Source of the DNA: Orlajensenia sp001423545
GTDB lineage: Bacteria; Actinomycetota; Actinomycetes; Actinomycetales; Microbacteriaceae
NCBI GenBank assembly: GCA_001423545.1
Contig: LMOK01000003.1
Location: 930,001 to 994,000 of the forward strand
Reading direction: 5' to 3'
Length of the DNA: 64,000 nt
Part shown: positions 34,764 to 44,360 of the stretch, piece by piece
How positions within the stretch are numbered: the first letter of the stretch is position 1
Layout: the number at the start of each line of letters is the position of its first letter
The notes under the pieces: model-generated
Seen by the model: the letters and a program-made list of their open reading frames with translations, nothing else
What the model was told of the DNA's origin: nothing
Database searches by the model: none
Made by a program: the position numbers and the translations under genes

Positions 34764-36164
34764 ATGAGCGACCTGACCTTCCGCCTGCCGGACGTCGGTG
34801 AAGGACTGACCGAGGCCGAGATCGTGCAGTGGCGCGTCTCCCCCGGCGACACCGTGGCCGTCAACGACGTCCTCGTCGAGATCGAGACGGCGAAGTCGCT
34901 GGTGGAGCTGCCGTCGCCGTACGCCGGTGTCGTCGCAGCCCTGCTCGTCGACGAGGGCCAGACCGTCGACGTCGGCACGGCCATCATCACGGTGGGAACG
35001 GATGCCGCAGGCGGCGGCGCCGTTCCGTCCGCTGCGCCTGACGCCGCCGCGACGACGGCGACACCGGTCGATGGGGTTACCGGCTACACGCTTCCTCCAG
35101 CAGCCGCGCAGGCCGCGCCGGCCGCGGCACCCGAGGCCGAGAAGCCCGAGCCCATGCTCGTCGGTCACGGCAGCTCGGGGGGTGGCGGCACGCGCCGCCG
35201 TCGCACCCGCACGGCACCGACCCCGCACGAGCACCTGGCGCCCGCGCCCGTTCACCAGACGACCGCGACACCGCTGGAGCGTCCTCTGCACGCGGCATCC
35301 GTGGGCCCCGTGCTGGCGAAGCCGCCGATCCGCAAGCTCGCGAAGGACCTCGGGGTCGACCTCTCGCTCGTCACGCCCACGGGGCCCGTCGGCGACGTCA
35401 CCCGAGACGACGTCATCCGCGAGGCCAGCCAGGTGAGTGTGTTCCGCAACATCCAGACGCCGGAGTGGCCGGAGACCCGCGAAGAGCGCATCCCGGTCAA
35501 GGGCGTGCGCAAGATGATCGCCCAGACCATGGTCAAGAGCGCCTACAGCGCCCCCCACGTGAGCCTGTTCGTCGACGTCGACGCCACCCGCACCATGGAG
35601 TACGTGAAGCGGTTGAAGGCGGGCACCGACTACGCCGGCATCCGCATCTCCCCGTTGCTCGTGATGGCGAAGGCCATCATCTGGGCCGTGCGACGCAATC
35701 CCACGGTGAACGCGCAGTGGACCGATGAGGAGATCATCGTCAAGCACTACGTCAACCTGGGCATCGCCGCGGCGACCCCGCGCGGACTCATCGTGCCCAA
35801 CGTCAAGGACGCCCAGGCCATGAGCATGGTGCAGCTGGCCTCGGCGCTCGAGCAGCTCACCATCACGGCACGCGAGGGCAAGACCAGCCCGGCGCAGATG
35901 GCCGGAGGCACCATCACGATCACCAACATCGGCGTCTTCGGCATGGACACGGGCACGCCCATCCTGAACTCCGACGAGGTCGGCATCGTGGCCCTCGGCA
36001 CCATCAAGCCCAAGCCGTGGGTCGTCGACGGCGAGGTGCGGGTGCGCCAGGTCACCACGATCGGTGCGTCGTTCGATCACCGGGTGGTCGACGGCGATGT
36101 CGCCAGCCGCTTCCTCGCCGATGTCGCGTCGATCATCGAGGAGCCGGCGCTGCTGCTGGAGTAG
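34764..36164 (+). CDS. pdhC: 2-oxoacid dehydrogenase E2 component (lipoyl acyltransferase)
   Basis: E2 carries the acyl group on lipoamide to CoA and forms the complex core. The 466-residue protein has one N-terminal lipoyl domain with the lipoylated Lys44 in IETAKSLVELPSPYAG, an Ala/Pro-rich linker with RRRRTRTAP, an E1/E3-binding domain (LAKPPIRKLAKDLGVDLSLV then GPVGDVTRDDV), and the catalytic domain ending with the HxxxDG motif FDHRVVDGDVASRF. No E3 gene follows, so dihydrolipoamide dehydrogenase must be encoded elsewhere. Confidence 0.94.
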   Translation: MSDLTFRLPDVGEGLTEAEIVQWRVSPGDTVAVNDVLVEIETAKSLVELPSPYAGVVAALLVDEGQTVDVGTAIITVGTDAAGGGAVPSAAPDAAATTATPVDGVTGYTLPPAAAQAAPAAAPEAEKPEPMLVGHGSSGGGGTRRRRTRTAPTPHEHLAPAPVHQTTATPLERPLHAASVGPVLAKPPIRKLAKDLGVDLSLVTPTGPVGDVTRDDVIREASQVSVFRNIQTPEWPETREERIPVKGVRKMIAQTMVKSAYSAPHVSLFVDVDATRTMEYVKRLKAGTDYAGIRISPLLVMAKAIIWAVRRNPTVNAQWTDEEIIVKHYVNLGIAAATPRGLIVPNVKDAQAMSMVQLASALEQLTITAREGKTSPAQMAGGTITITNIGVFGMDTGTPILNSDEVGIVALGTIKPKPWVVDGEVRVRQVTTIGASFDHRVVDGDVASRFLADVASIIEEPALLLE

Positions 36165-36172
36165 AGGCCTGC

Positions 36173-36661
36173 TCAGAACCGGACTTCGTAGACGACGGAT
36201 GCCGCCGAGCGCGCGACCTCCGTCATGCCGGCCTTCTCCATGACGCGCTGCGACGCCACGTTCGCCGGCGTCGTGTCGGCGCGTGCGACGCGGGCTCCCT
36301 GCTCAGCGGTCAGTTCCAGTGCGGCGATGACGGCCTCGGTCGCCAGGCCGGCGCCGCGAACGGTCGGGACCAGGCCGTAGCCGAACTCGACCACGCCGGT
36401 TGCGGCATCCGGAGGCCCGAAGAACCCGAGGCCGCCGATCGCCTTGCCCGTCTCGCGCAGCTGCACGACGTACGGGCCGAATGGTGCCGGGTCGCCGTGC
36501 TCGGCCACGATGCGCAGGTACAGGCGGGCGACGTCGAGCTCGTCGGCGAACGGGTAGCCCTCGGCCCAGTGGTCGTCGTCGGTCGGCGCGCCGGCGAGCA
36601 TCCGCTCGGCATGGCCCACGGTGTACGGCGCGAGGATGAGGCGCTGGGTGAGGATGGGCAT
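36173..36661 (-). CDS. GNAT-family N-acetyltransferase (RimJ/RimL-like)
   Basis: The 162-residue product has a GNAT fold: N-terminal TQRLILAPYT, the acetyl-CoA loop region VEFGYGLVPTVRGAGLATEAV, and TTPANVASQRVMEKAGMTEV, typical of RimJ/RimL-like acetyltransferases. The substrate is unknown. It converges on pdhC across 8 bp. Confidence 0.88.
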   Translation of the reverse strand: MPILTQRLILAPYTVGHAERMLAGAPTDDDHWAEGYPFADELDVARLYLRIVAEHGDPAPFGPYVVQLRETGKAIGGLGFFGPPDAATGVVEFGYGLVPTVRGAGLATEAVIAALELTAEQGARVARADTTPANVASQRVMEKAGMTEVARSAASVVYEVRF

Positions 36662-36698
36662 CGGATTCAGCGTACTGACGCTGGCACAGAAGGCGCTT

Positions 36699-36730
36699 CG
36701 GACGGTCGCTTCGCTCGGTCCTCAGCGAGC
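36699..36730. repeat. Dispersed intergenic repeat, copy A (right-half only)
   Basis: This stretch ending CCTCAGCGAGC resembles the right halves of copies B-D (GGTCGCT-CGCTCGG core then CTCAGCGAGC). No left arm is visible, so it is a partial copy. It lies between the GNAT and FKBP genes. Confidence 0.6.
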
Positions 36731-36745
36731 CGGGGGGCGGCACGA

Positions 36746-36781
36746 CGAAGCCCCGCCGTTCCGGGGAACGACGGGGCTTCG
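36746..36781 (-). terminator. Terminator downstream of the FKBP gene
   Basis: A 17-bp stem with a 2-nt loop lies 16 bp after the FKBP stop. The one DNA mismatch becomes a G-U pair in leftward RNA, favouring use for the FKBP gene. No U tract follows. Confidence 0.65.
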
Positions 36782-36797
36782 GATACTGCGGCCGAGG

Positions 36798-37784
36798 CTA
36801 GCTCGTCGCGAGGATGTCGATCACGAAGACGAGGGTCTCGCCGGCGAGCTCTGCCGTGTTGCTGTCGCTCTTCTCGCCGTAGCCGAGTGCCGGCGGGATG
36901 ACGACGATGACCTGCGAGCCGACGGTCTGACCAGCGATGGCCTGGGCGAAGCCGGGAACGACGCCGGAGAGGGCGAACGAGCTCGCACCGCGGCCCCAGC
37001 TCTGGTCGAAGATGGAGCCGTCCGACCACTTGGTGCCCTGGTACTGCACGGTGACGGTGGCGTCCTCGGCGACGACGGCGCCGTCGCCCTTCTTGAGCAC
37101 GCCGATCTTCAGCTCGGTGGGAGCGTCAGCCTCGGGCAACGTCACGGCGGGGGTGCCGTCCTTGGCGAGCTTCACCGTAGGGAGGCCCTCGGGTGCCGGC
37201 TGGTCGGCGCCCCACGCCTTGCTCGGCACGACGTCCTTCACATCGACGACGACGACGAGCGAGTCGTCGGCCGCGATCTTGAGGTCGGCGTTGCCCGTGG
37301 TGCCGAAGGCATCGGCCGGCGGGATGACCGAGACGACTCGCGAGCCCTCGGTGACGCATCCGATCGACTTGGCGAGACCGGCCATGAGCGAGTCGACGCT
37401 CGCGGTGAAGGTGGGGACCACTCCCCCGTCGTACCCGGCGGCATCGATGCGCTCGCCGCTGGTGCCGTTGAACACGACGTAGGAGACGGAGGCGCTGCCG
37501 CCGGCTTCGAGCTCGTCGCCATCGCCCTTCACGACCACTGTGCGCTCGGTCTCCGAGGACGTGAGGCCCTTGTCGAAGGTGGCTGTGGGCTCCGCGGCGA
37601 GGTCGGTCGAGACCTTCACGGCGTCGGATGCCTTGCCCGACGGAGTCGCGCAGACGTCGACGTCTGCGGCAGCAGCTGCTGTCGATGACGACGGGGTCGG
37701 CGAGTCGTTCGAGCACGCCGCGAGGGTGGCTACGAGCGCCACGGCGGCGAATGAGGCGAGAACGGGCGCAATGCGACGACGCAT
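36798..37784 (-). CDS. FKBP-type peptidyl-prolyl isomerase lipoprotein
   Basis: The 328-residue product has a lipoprotein signal peptide with lipobox LAAC (Cys24), so it is probably anchored on the outer face of the membrane and helps fold exported proteins. The C-terminal domain (about 235-328) has VTVQYQGTKWSDGSIFDQSW, the block VPGFAQAIAGQTVGSQVIVVIPP and LGYGEK, a clear FKBP. The N-terminal half (about 50-210) also has FKBP-like strands (VSYVVFNGTSGERID, SRVVSVIPPADAFG), suggesting a degenerate second FKBP domain. Its promoter lies towards znuA; the two are divergent. Confidence 0.9.
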   Translation of the reverse strand: MRRRIAPVLASFAAVALVATLAACSNDSPTPSSSTAAAAADVDVCATPSGKASDAVKVSTDLAAEPTATFDKGLTSSETERTVVVKGDGDELEAGGSASVSYVVFNGTSGERIDAAGYDGGVVPTFTASVDSLMAGLAKSIGCVTEGSRVVSVIPPADAFGTTGNADLKIAADDSLVVVVDVKDVVPSKAWGADQPAPEGLPTVKLAKDGTPAVTLPEADAPTELKIGVLKKGDGAVVAEDATVTVQYQGTKWSDGSIFDQSWGRGASSFALSGVVPGFAQAIAGQTVGSQVIVVIPPALGYGEKSDSNTAELAGETLVFVIDILATS

Positions 37785-37903
37785 GAGTCACTTTCGATAG
37801 AGGGCGTGAGCAGCGACAGGCTATCGGGCGCAGCGGTGAGGCGGCTGGCAGGTGGCTGGCAGACCGCTATGGCGACGTCGGTCGGCTCGGATGCCAGATG
37901 GTT

Positions 37904-37933
37904 TTGACAATCATTATCAATAACGGCTACGGT
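37904..37933 (+). promoter_or_regulatory. Zur-type operator overlapping the znuA promoter
   Basis: TGACAATCATTATCA at 37905-37919 is an inverted repeat of the Fur/Zur type. It overlaps a -35 element TTGACA (37904-37909). An 18-bp spacer leads to TACGGT (37928-37933), 6 nt before GTG 37940, so the operon mRNA may be leaderless. Zinc-loaded Zur bound here would block RNA polymerase. Confidence 0.8.
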
Positions 37934-37939
37934 CGATAT

Positions 37940-39007
37940 GTGAAGAGACGCAGCAGAGTGACAGTGGCCATCGCGACGGCGATCGGAGCGACCCTGCTGC
38001 TCTCCGGCTGCATCGGCGACGACAACGGACTGGGCGGTGTCGGGGCTCAGCTCGGAACGCTCAAGGTCGTCGCCACGACCACCCAGGTGGCCGACTTCAC
38101 CCGGGAGGTGGCGGGGGATGGGGCATCCGTCACCCAGCTCATCCAGCCGAACCAGAGCGCGCACAGCTACGACCCCTCGGCGGCCGACCTGATGGCGCTG
38201 TCGAAGGCCGACATCCTCATGCAGAACGGCGCCGGCCTCGAGGAGTGGCTCGACGACGCCGTCGAGGCGTCCGGCTTCAGCGGGGTCACCGTCGACGCGA
38301 GCACCGGCATCGAGCTCGACGAGACGGATGCCGAGCACGACGATCACGCAGGCGCAGACCACGCAGACGAGACCGAAGCCGAGCACGCGGAACACGCCGA
38401 GGATGCCGACGACCACGGTCACGACCACGCCGCGGGCAACCCGCACATCTGGACGGACCCGAAGAACGCGGAGCAGATGGTGGAGACGATCGCCACCGCC
38501 TTCAGCACCTCGTACCCGGCCAAGGCGGCCGACTTCCGCGCCAACGCCGACGCCTACATCGCGAAGCTGACGGCCCTCGACGACTGGTCGCGCACCAACA
38601 TCGACACCGTGCCGGAGGCCGAGCGCCTGTTCGTGAGCAACCACGACGCCTTCAGCTACTTCGTCGACGCCTACGACATCGAGTACGTGGGCAGCGTCAT
38701 CCCGAGCTTCGACGACAGCGCAGAGCCCAGTGCGGCCGAGATCGACAAGCTCGTCGCCGACATCAAGGCCACGGGAACGAAGGCCGTGTTCTCCGAGACG
38801 TCGCTCTCGCCGAAGACCGCGAACACCATCGCCCAGGAAGCCGGCGTCGAGGTCTACTCCGGCGACGACGCCCTCTACGGTGATTCGCTGGGCCCGAAGG
38901 GCAGCGACGGCGCCACCTATATCGCCGCACAGGTGCACAACGTGCGCATGCTCCTGCAGTCGTGGGGCGTGACACCCACCGCACTTCCGGCATCATTGCA
39001 GGAATGA
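37940..39007 (+). CDS. znuA: Zinc ABC transporter substrate-binding lipoprotein
   Basis: ZnuA captures zinc outside the cell and delivers it to ZnuB. The 355-residue product starts at GTG 37940 and has a lipoprotein signal with lipobox LLSGC (Cys24). The cluster A-1 fold shows VVATTTQVADFTREVAGDG, PNQSAHSYDPSAADLMAL with metal-binding His, a long His/Asp/Glu-rich loop at about residues 130-170 (HDDHAGADHADETEAEH), and FVSNHDAFSYFVDAYDI. The His-rich loop points to zinc rather than manganese. It overlaps znuC by 4 bp. Confidence 0.93.
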   Translation: MKRRSRVTVAIATAIGATLLLSGCIGDDNGLGGVGAQLGTLKVVATTTQVADFTREVAGDGASVTQLIQPNQSAHSYDPSAADLMALSKADILMQNGAGLEEWLDDAVEASGFSGVTVDASTGIELDETDAEHDDHAGADHADETEAEHAEHAEDADDHGHDHAAGNPHIWTDPKNAEQMVETIATAFSTSYPAKAADFRANADAYIAKLTALDDWSRTNIDTVPEAERLFVSNHDAFSYFVDAYDIEYVGSVIPSFDDSAEPSAAEIDKLVADIKATGTKAVFSETSLSPKTANTIAQEAGVEVYSGDDALYGDSLGPKGSDGATYIAAQVHNVRMLLQSWGVTPTALPASLQE

Positions 39008-39858
39008 CCGACGTGACGGGTGGCGAGCAGGCGGCGATGGCCGGGGGAGTGACGGATGCGTCAGCTCCGGTGCTGTCGTTGCGTGATGCCGCGTTCTCCT
39101 ACGGTGGGGCGCCCGCAATCCACGGCGTCAGCGTCGACGTGCACGCGGGTGAGGCCGTCGCCCTCATCGGCCCCAACGGCTCGGGCAAGTCGACCCTGCT
39201 GAAGGGCCTGCTCGGCCTGATCCCGGTGACGGCCGGCCGGTTCGAGGCCTTCGGTGCGGTGCGCAGCGGACTGACCAGCAGGCAGGCGGATGCCGCATCC
39301 CGCCTCTCGCGGCGCGACATCGGCTACCTCCCGCAGAGCGATGAACTCGACCCCGAGTTCCCCATCACGCTCGAGCAGGTCGTGATGATGGGTCGCTACC
39401 GCGCGCTCGGACTCTTCCGCTGGCCCGGACGCGCCGATCGCGCCGCCGTGGCCGAGGCCTTGGTCACCGTCGGGCTGTCGCACCGGGCGAAGGCCCGCTT
39501 CGGCGAGCTGTCCGGCGGACAGCAGCAGCGTGGTCTGCTCGCCCGTGCGCTCGCATCCGGACCCCGTCTGCTCCTCCTCGACGAGCCGTTCAACGGCCTC
39601 GACCAGGCCAACCGCGATGCCCTCGTCGAGACGCTGCGACTCCTGAAGACGCGTGGCGTCGCCGTGATCGTCTCGACGCACGACCTCGAGCTCGCCCGCG
39701 ACGTCTGCGACATCGTGCTGCTGCTGAACGCCGAGCAGGTGGCCTGCGGACGCACCGCCGACGTGCTCACCCTGCCCAACGTGCAGGCGGCGTTCGGCGA
39801 GGTGGGCGTCGAGGTCGACGAGCACACCCTCGTCGTTCCCGGCCACGAAGGTCACTGA
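39004..39858 (+). CDS. znuC: Zinc ABC transporter ATP-binding protein
   Basis: ZnuC is the ATPase of the zinc importer. The 284-residue product has Walker A LIGPNGSGKSTLLKGL, Q-loop region YLPQSDELD, the ABC signature LSGGQQQRGLLARAL, Walker B LLLLDEPFNGLDQ and the switch His in VSTHDLE. ATG 39004 overlaps the znuA stop. Confidence 0.95.
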   Translation: MTDVTGGEQAAMAGGVTDASAPVLSLRDAAFSYGGAPAIHGVSVDVHAGEAVALIGPNGSGKSTLLKGLLGLIPVTAGRFEAFGAVRSGLTSRQADAASRLSRRDIGYLPQSDELDPEFPITLEQVVMMGRYRALGLFRWPGRADRAAVAEALVTVGLSHRAKARFGELSGGQQQRGLLARALASGPRLLLLDEPFNGLDQANRDALVETLRLLKTRGVAVIVSTHDLELARDVCDIVLLLNAEQVACGRTADVLTLPNVQAAFGEVGVEVDEHTLVVPGHEGH

Positions 39859-40799
39859 TGGGCGACATCCTCGTCTCCTGGTTCGTGGAGCCGTTCTCGC
39901 TCCCGTTCATGGCCCGCGCCCTCGGCATGCTGCTGGCGCTCGCCGTCGTGGCGGGAGTCGTCGGCGTGATCGTGAACCTGCGCGGCCTCGAGTTCATCAG
40001 CGACGGCCTCACCCACGCCGTGTTCCCGGGCATCGCGATCGGCTTCGTCGCCGGTGGCCGTGATGGCCTGTTCCTCGGAGCCATCGTCACGGCTCTGGTC
40101 GCCGCCGTCGTGCTGACCCTGCTCACGCGCAGGGGAGTCGCCTCCGACGCCGCCATCGCGATCGTTCTCACGGGCTTCTTCTCCGTGGGAGTGCTGGTGG
40201 TCTCGCGCCAGACCGACTACGCCGGTCAGCTCGATGCCCTGCTGTTCGGTCGTCTCCTCACGGTGACGGATGCCGATCTCTGGCGAACCGTGGCGCTCTG
40301 CGCCGTCGCGCTGGTAGCCGTGGCGGCGACGCTGCCCGGACAGCTGTACCGCGCCTTCGATGCGCGGGGGAGTGAGGCGTCGGGATTCCGCCCCCTTCTG
40401 AACGACCTCATCTTCACCTGCTCGATCGCGCTCGTGGTGGTCGCGGCATCGAGTGCCGTCGGCAACCTGCTCGTGCTCGCCGTGCTCGTGGTGCCCGGCG
40501 CCGTCGGCCGCCTGCTCACCCGCCGCCTCTGGCTGCTGTTCCCCCTGGGTGCGGCGGCGACGGCGCTCGCCGCCTGGATCGGACTCGGCATCGGCTTCGG
40601 CGTCTCGGTCGACGACGGCATCAGCCTGCCGGCCGGAGCCACCGTCGTCATGACGCTCGTGTGCCTCTACGCCGTCGTGCTGCTCGGCCGGCTGGGCATC
40701 GACCGGGTGCGGGGCGTGCGGGTCGTGCGGGATGCGCGCGACGGCGTGCGCGACAGCGACCGGGGCGGCATCCGCGGCTCGGCGGGGGTGAACGCCTGA
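39858..40799 (+). CDS. znuB: Zinc ABC transporter permease 1
   Basis: This is an ABC-3 family membrane permease. The 313-residue product has about eight or nine hydrophobic segments, with family blocks GLEFISDGLTHAVFPGIAIG and VVVAASSAVGNLLVLAVLVVPGAVGRLLTRRL. The C-terminal 40 residues are charged. ATG overlaps the znuC TGA (TGATG). Confidence 0.92.
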   Translation: MGDILVSWFVEPFSLPFMARALGMLLALAVVAGVVGVIVNLRGLEFISDGLTHAVFPGIAIGFVAGGRDGLFLGAIVTALVAAVVLTLLTRRGVASDAAIAIVLTGFFSVGVLVVSRQTDYAGQLDALLFGRLLTVTDADLWRTVALCAVALVAVAATLPGQLYRAFDARGSEASGFRPLLNDLIFTCSIALVVVAASSAVGNLLVLAVLVVPGAVGRLLTRRLWLLFPLGAAATALAAWIGLGIGFGVSVDDGISLPAGATVVMTLVCLYAVVLLGRLGIDRVRGVRVVRDARDGVRDSDRGGIRGSAGVNA

Positions 40800-41614
40800 T
40801 GGGCTACTTCGAACTCGCCCTGGTCGCCGCCGTGGTCATCGGGGCCTCCAGCGGCCTCGTCGGCACCATCGTGGTGCTGCGCAAGCGGGTCTTCTTCGCG
40901 CAGGCGCTCACGCACGCCACCTTCCCCGGCGCTGTGGCGGCCGCTCTGCTCGGCATCAGCATCCCGCTCGGAGCCGCCCTCGCGAGCATCGTGATCGTCG
41001 GCATCATGGCGCTCATCGGTCGGGTGCGCCGCCAGGGCACCCAGGTGGCCGCCGGCATCGTGCTCACCGCCGGATTCGCCCTCGGTGCCGTGCTGCAGGC
41101 GCTCCATCCCGGGGTCCCGATCGAGATCGAGTCGTTCCTCGTCGGCTCGATCCTCTCGGTGAGCACGTCGGACGTCGTGCTGGCGTCGGCCGTGCTGCTC
41201 GTCACCGTTCTGGCGCTGCTCGTCTTCGGCAAGGAGTTGGTGTTCCAGACCTTCGACCGGCGGGGCTTCGCCGCAGCCGGCTACCGCGAGTGGCCGATCG
41301 AGCTGCTCGCTCTCGTGCTGATCACGGCCACCGTCGTCACCTCGATGCCCGCCGTCGGTGCGATCCTCGCCATCGCCCTGATCGCGGCACCGGCCGCTGC
41401 CGCGCGCGTCGTCGCCCCGTCGCCGCGCTGGATGTTCGTGATAGCGCCCGTCATCGGGGCGGCATCCGGGATCATCGGCGTCGTGCTCTCGCGGGTGGCC
41501 GACGTCGCCGCCGGCCCCACCATCGCGCTCGTCGCGGCCGGCTTCTTCCTGCTCGCCCTGCTGGTGCGACGGATGCCGCGGATAGGCTGGAGAACCGGAG
41601 TGGAGGCAGCATGA
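40799..41614 (+). CDS. znuB: Zinc ABC transporter permease 2
   Basis: A second ABC-3 permease of 271 residues follows, with RKRVFFAQALTHATFPGAVAA and TSMPAVGAILAIALIAAPAAAA. Two different permeases probably form a heterodimer in the importer. ATG 40799 overlaps the stop of permease 1. The protein ends close to the zur start. Confidence 0.92.
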   Translation: MGYFELALVAAVVIGASSGLVGTIVVLRKRVFFAQALTHATFPGAVAAALLGISIPLGAALASIVIVGIMALIGRVRRQGTQVAAGIVLTAGFALGAVLQALHPGVPIEIESFLVGSILSVSTSDVVLASAVLLVTVLALLVFGKELVFQTFDRRGFAAAGYREWPIELLALVLITATVVTSMPAVGAILAIALIAAPAAAARVVAPSPRWMFVIAPVIGAASGIIGVVLSRVADVAAGPTIALVAAGFFLLALLVRRMPRIGWRTGVEAA

Positions 41615-42006
41615 AGCGCAATACCTGGCAGCGCGAGGCCGTGCGTGAGGCGCTGGACACCTCCGGCGGATTCATCAGCGCTCAAGGCCTGCACTCGGCC
41701 CTGCACGCCGGCGGATCCCCCATCGGACTGGCGACCGTCTACCGTGCGCTCTCAGACCTCGCCGATCAGGGCGAGGCCGACTCGCTCCAGTCGCCGGACG
41801 GCGAGAGCCTGTACCGAGCCTGCTCGACGACCGGTCACCACCACCACCTCATCTGCCGCAACTGCGGGCTCACCGTGGAGATCGGCGCCGACGAGGTCGA
41901 GGCCTGGGCGAAGCGAGTGGCGGGGGAGCACGGCTTCACCGAGGCCGCCCACGTCGTCGACGTCTTCGGGTTGTGCGCGAACTGCTCCGCCCGCGACCTC
42001 CCCTGA
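41611..42006 (+). CDS. zur: Zinc uptake regulator (Fur family)
   Basis: Zur represses zinc-uptake genes when loaded with zinc. The 131-residue product has the Fur winged helix (TWQREAVREALDTSGGFISAQ, IGLATVYRALSDLADQGEAD), the regulatory metal site around GHHHHLICRNCG, and the second Cys pair CANCS at the end. Placement as the last gene of the zinc operon identifies it as Zur rather than Fur. It overlaps the permease gene by 4 bp and is probably autoregulated through the operator at 37905. Confidence 0.93.
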   Translation: MKRNTWQREAVREALDTSGGFISAQGLHSALHAGGSPIGLATVYRALSDLADQGEADSLQSPDGESLYRACSTTGHHHHLICRNCGLTVEIGADEVEAWAKRVAGEHGFTEAAHVVDVFGLCANCSARDLP

Positions 42007-42013
42007 CGGGCGG

Positions 42014-43468
<1,455 letters not shown>

Positions 43469-43601
43469 TGCCGGTTTCCCCCTAGGGATCGTCCGCGCGT
43501 AGGTGCGACGGCCAGCCATCGGCAGCCAGGCGAGGTGAAGTGGGTGGAGCGTGATGGGTCGTGCAGCTCTGCGTGAATCGCAGCCGCACGATCTCGTTCT
43601 A

Positions 43602-43618
43602 CTCTCCTCGGAGGAGAG
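43602..43618. promoter_or_regulatory. Inverted repeat between gadB and the YrhK-like gene (possible operator)
   Basis: CTCTCCTC, one base, then GAGGAGAG form a perfect 8-bp inverted repeat in the 245-bp divergent gap. It could be a regulator site for either gene. No regulator gene is adjacent. Confidence 0.35.
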
Positions 43619-43699
43619 GAGTCAACACTCGGGCGATGAACGTCGGGTGATCGGGCTGACGCGGATATCCCCCGCTGGTCGCGGGTTTCCGCGGAGCGC

Positions 43700-43705
43700 T
43701 AGGGT
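43700..43705 (+). promoter_or_regulatory. -10 element TAGGGT for the YrhK-like gene
   Basis: TAGGGT ends 8 nt before ATG 43714. No Shine-Dalgarno is convincing, so the mRNA may be leaderless. Confidence 0.35.
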
Positions 43706-43713
43706 CGGGAGCC

Positions 43714-44343
43714 ATGATGGGTCCTCCAGTTCGCAGCCTGCGTCTTCGGCGTGAGGCGTGGGGTTTCGCGATCGGCTCGATCGGCTTCCTCCTGGGCTCG
43801 ATACCGCCGTATGCGGAGGCGGTGGGCGCGGTCGTCACGAACCTCACCTTCTTCGTCGGCTCGATCTTCTTCACGCTGGCGGCCTTCGTGCAGCTCAGCC
43901 TCAGCGGGCGGAAGGTGTTGCCGCGGCACATGAACCGTGTGGACCGCTACGACTGGTGGGCGGCCGCCTCGCAGTTCCTCGGAACGCTGTTCTTCAACGT
44001 GAGCACGGCGGAAGCCCTGCGCAGCGCACTCGCCGACCCGGACGCGGTCGGCGCGGGTTGGCGACCCGACGCGTTCGGTTCGGTTCTGTTCCTGATCTCG
44101 AGCGCGCTCGCGATCGTCGCCACTCGCGGGCGTGGGCGTCTCTGGGACCCAGACGCCCGGTCGTGGCACGGCCTGTGGCTGAATGCCGTCGGATCCATAG
44201 CGTTCGCCATCTCGGCGGTCGGCGCGTGGGTGATTCCCGAGACCGGCTCCTACCTCAGTCTGTACTGGGCGAACCTCGGCACCTTCATCGGTGCCGTGTG
44301 CTTCCTGGTGGCCGCGTTGCTGTCGCGTCGCGGATCGGACTGA
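43714..44343 (+). CDS. YrhK-like domain membrane protein
   Basis: The 209-residue protein has hydrophobic segments at about 16-36, 40-65, 85-105, 125-140, 155-175 and 180-200. FAIGSIGFLLGSIPPYAE, FFVGSIFFTLAAFVQ and WANLGTFIGAVCFLVAALL have the N/G-x-x-G-S/T-x-x-F pattern of YrhK-type domains. Function is unknown. It is divergent to gadB and converges on the alpha/beta hydrolase gene. Confidence 0.7.
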   Translation: MMGPPVRSLRLRREAWGFAIGSIGFLLGSIPPYAEAVGAVVTNLTFFVGSIFFTLAAFVQLSLSGRKVLPRHMNRVDRYDWWAAASQFLGTLFFNVSTAEALRSALADPDAVGAGWRPDAFGSVLFLISSALAIVATRGRGRLWDPDARSWHGLWLNAVGSIAFAISAVGAWVIPETGSYLSLYWANLGTFIGAVCFLVAALLSRRGSD

Positions 44344-44360
44344 CCGCGGTTCGACCGCCG

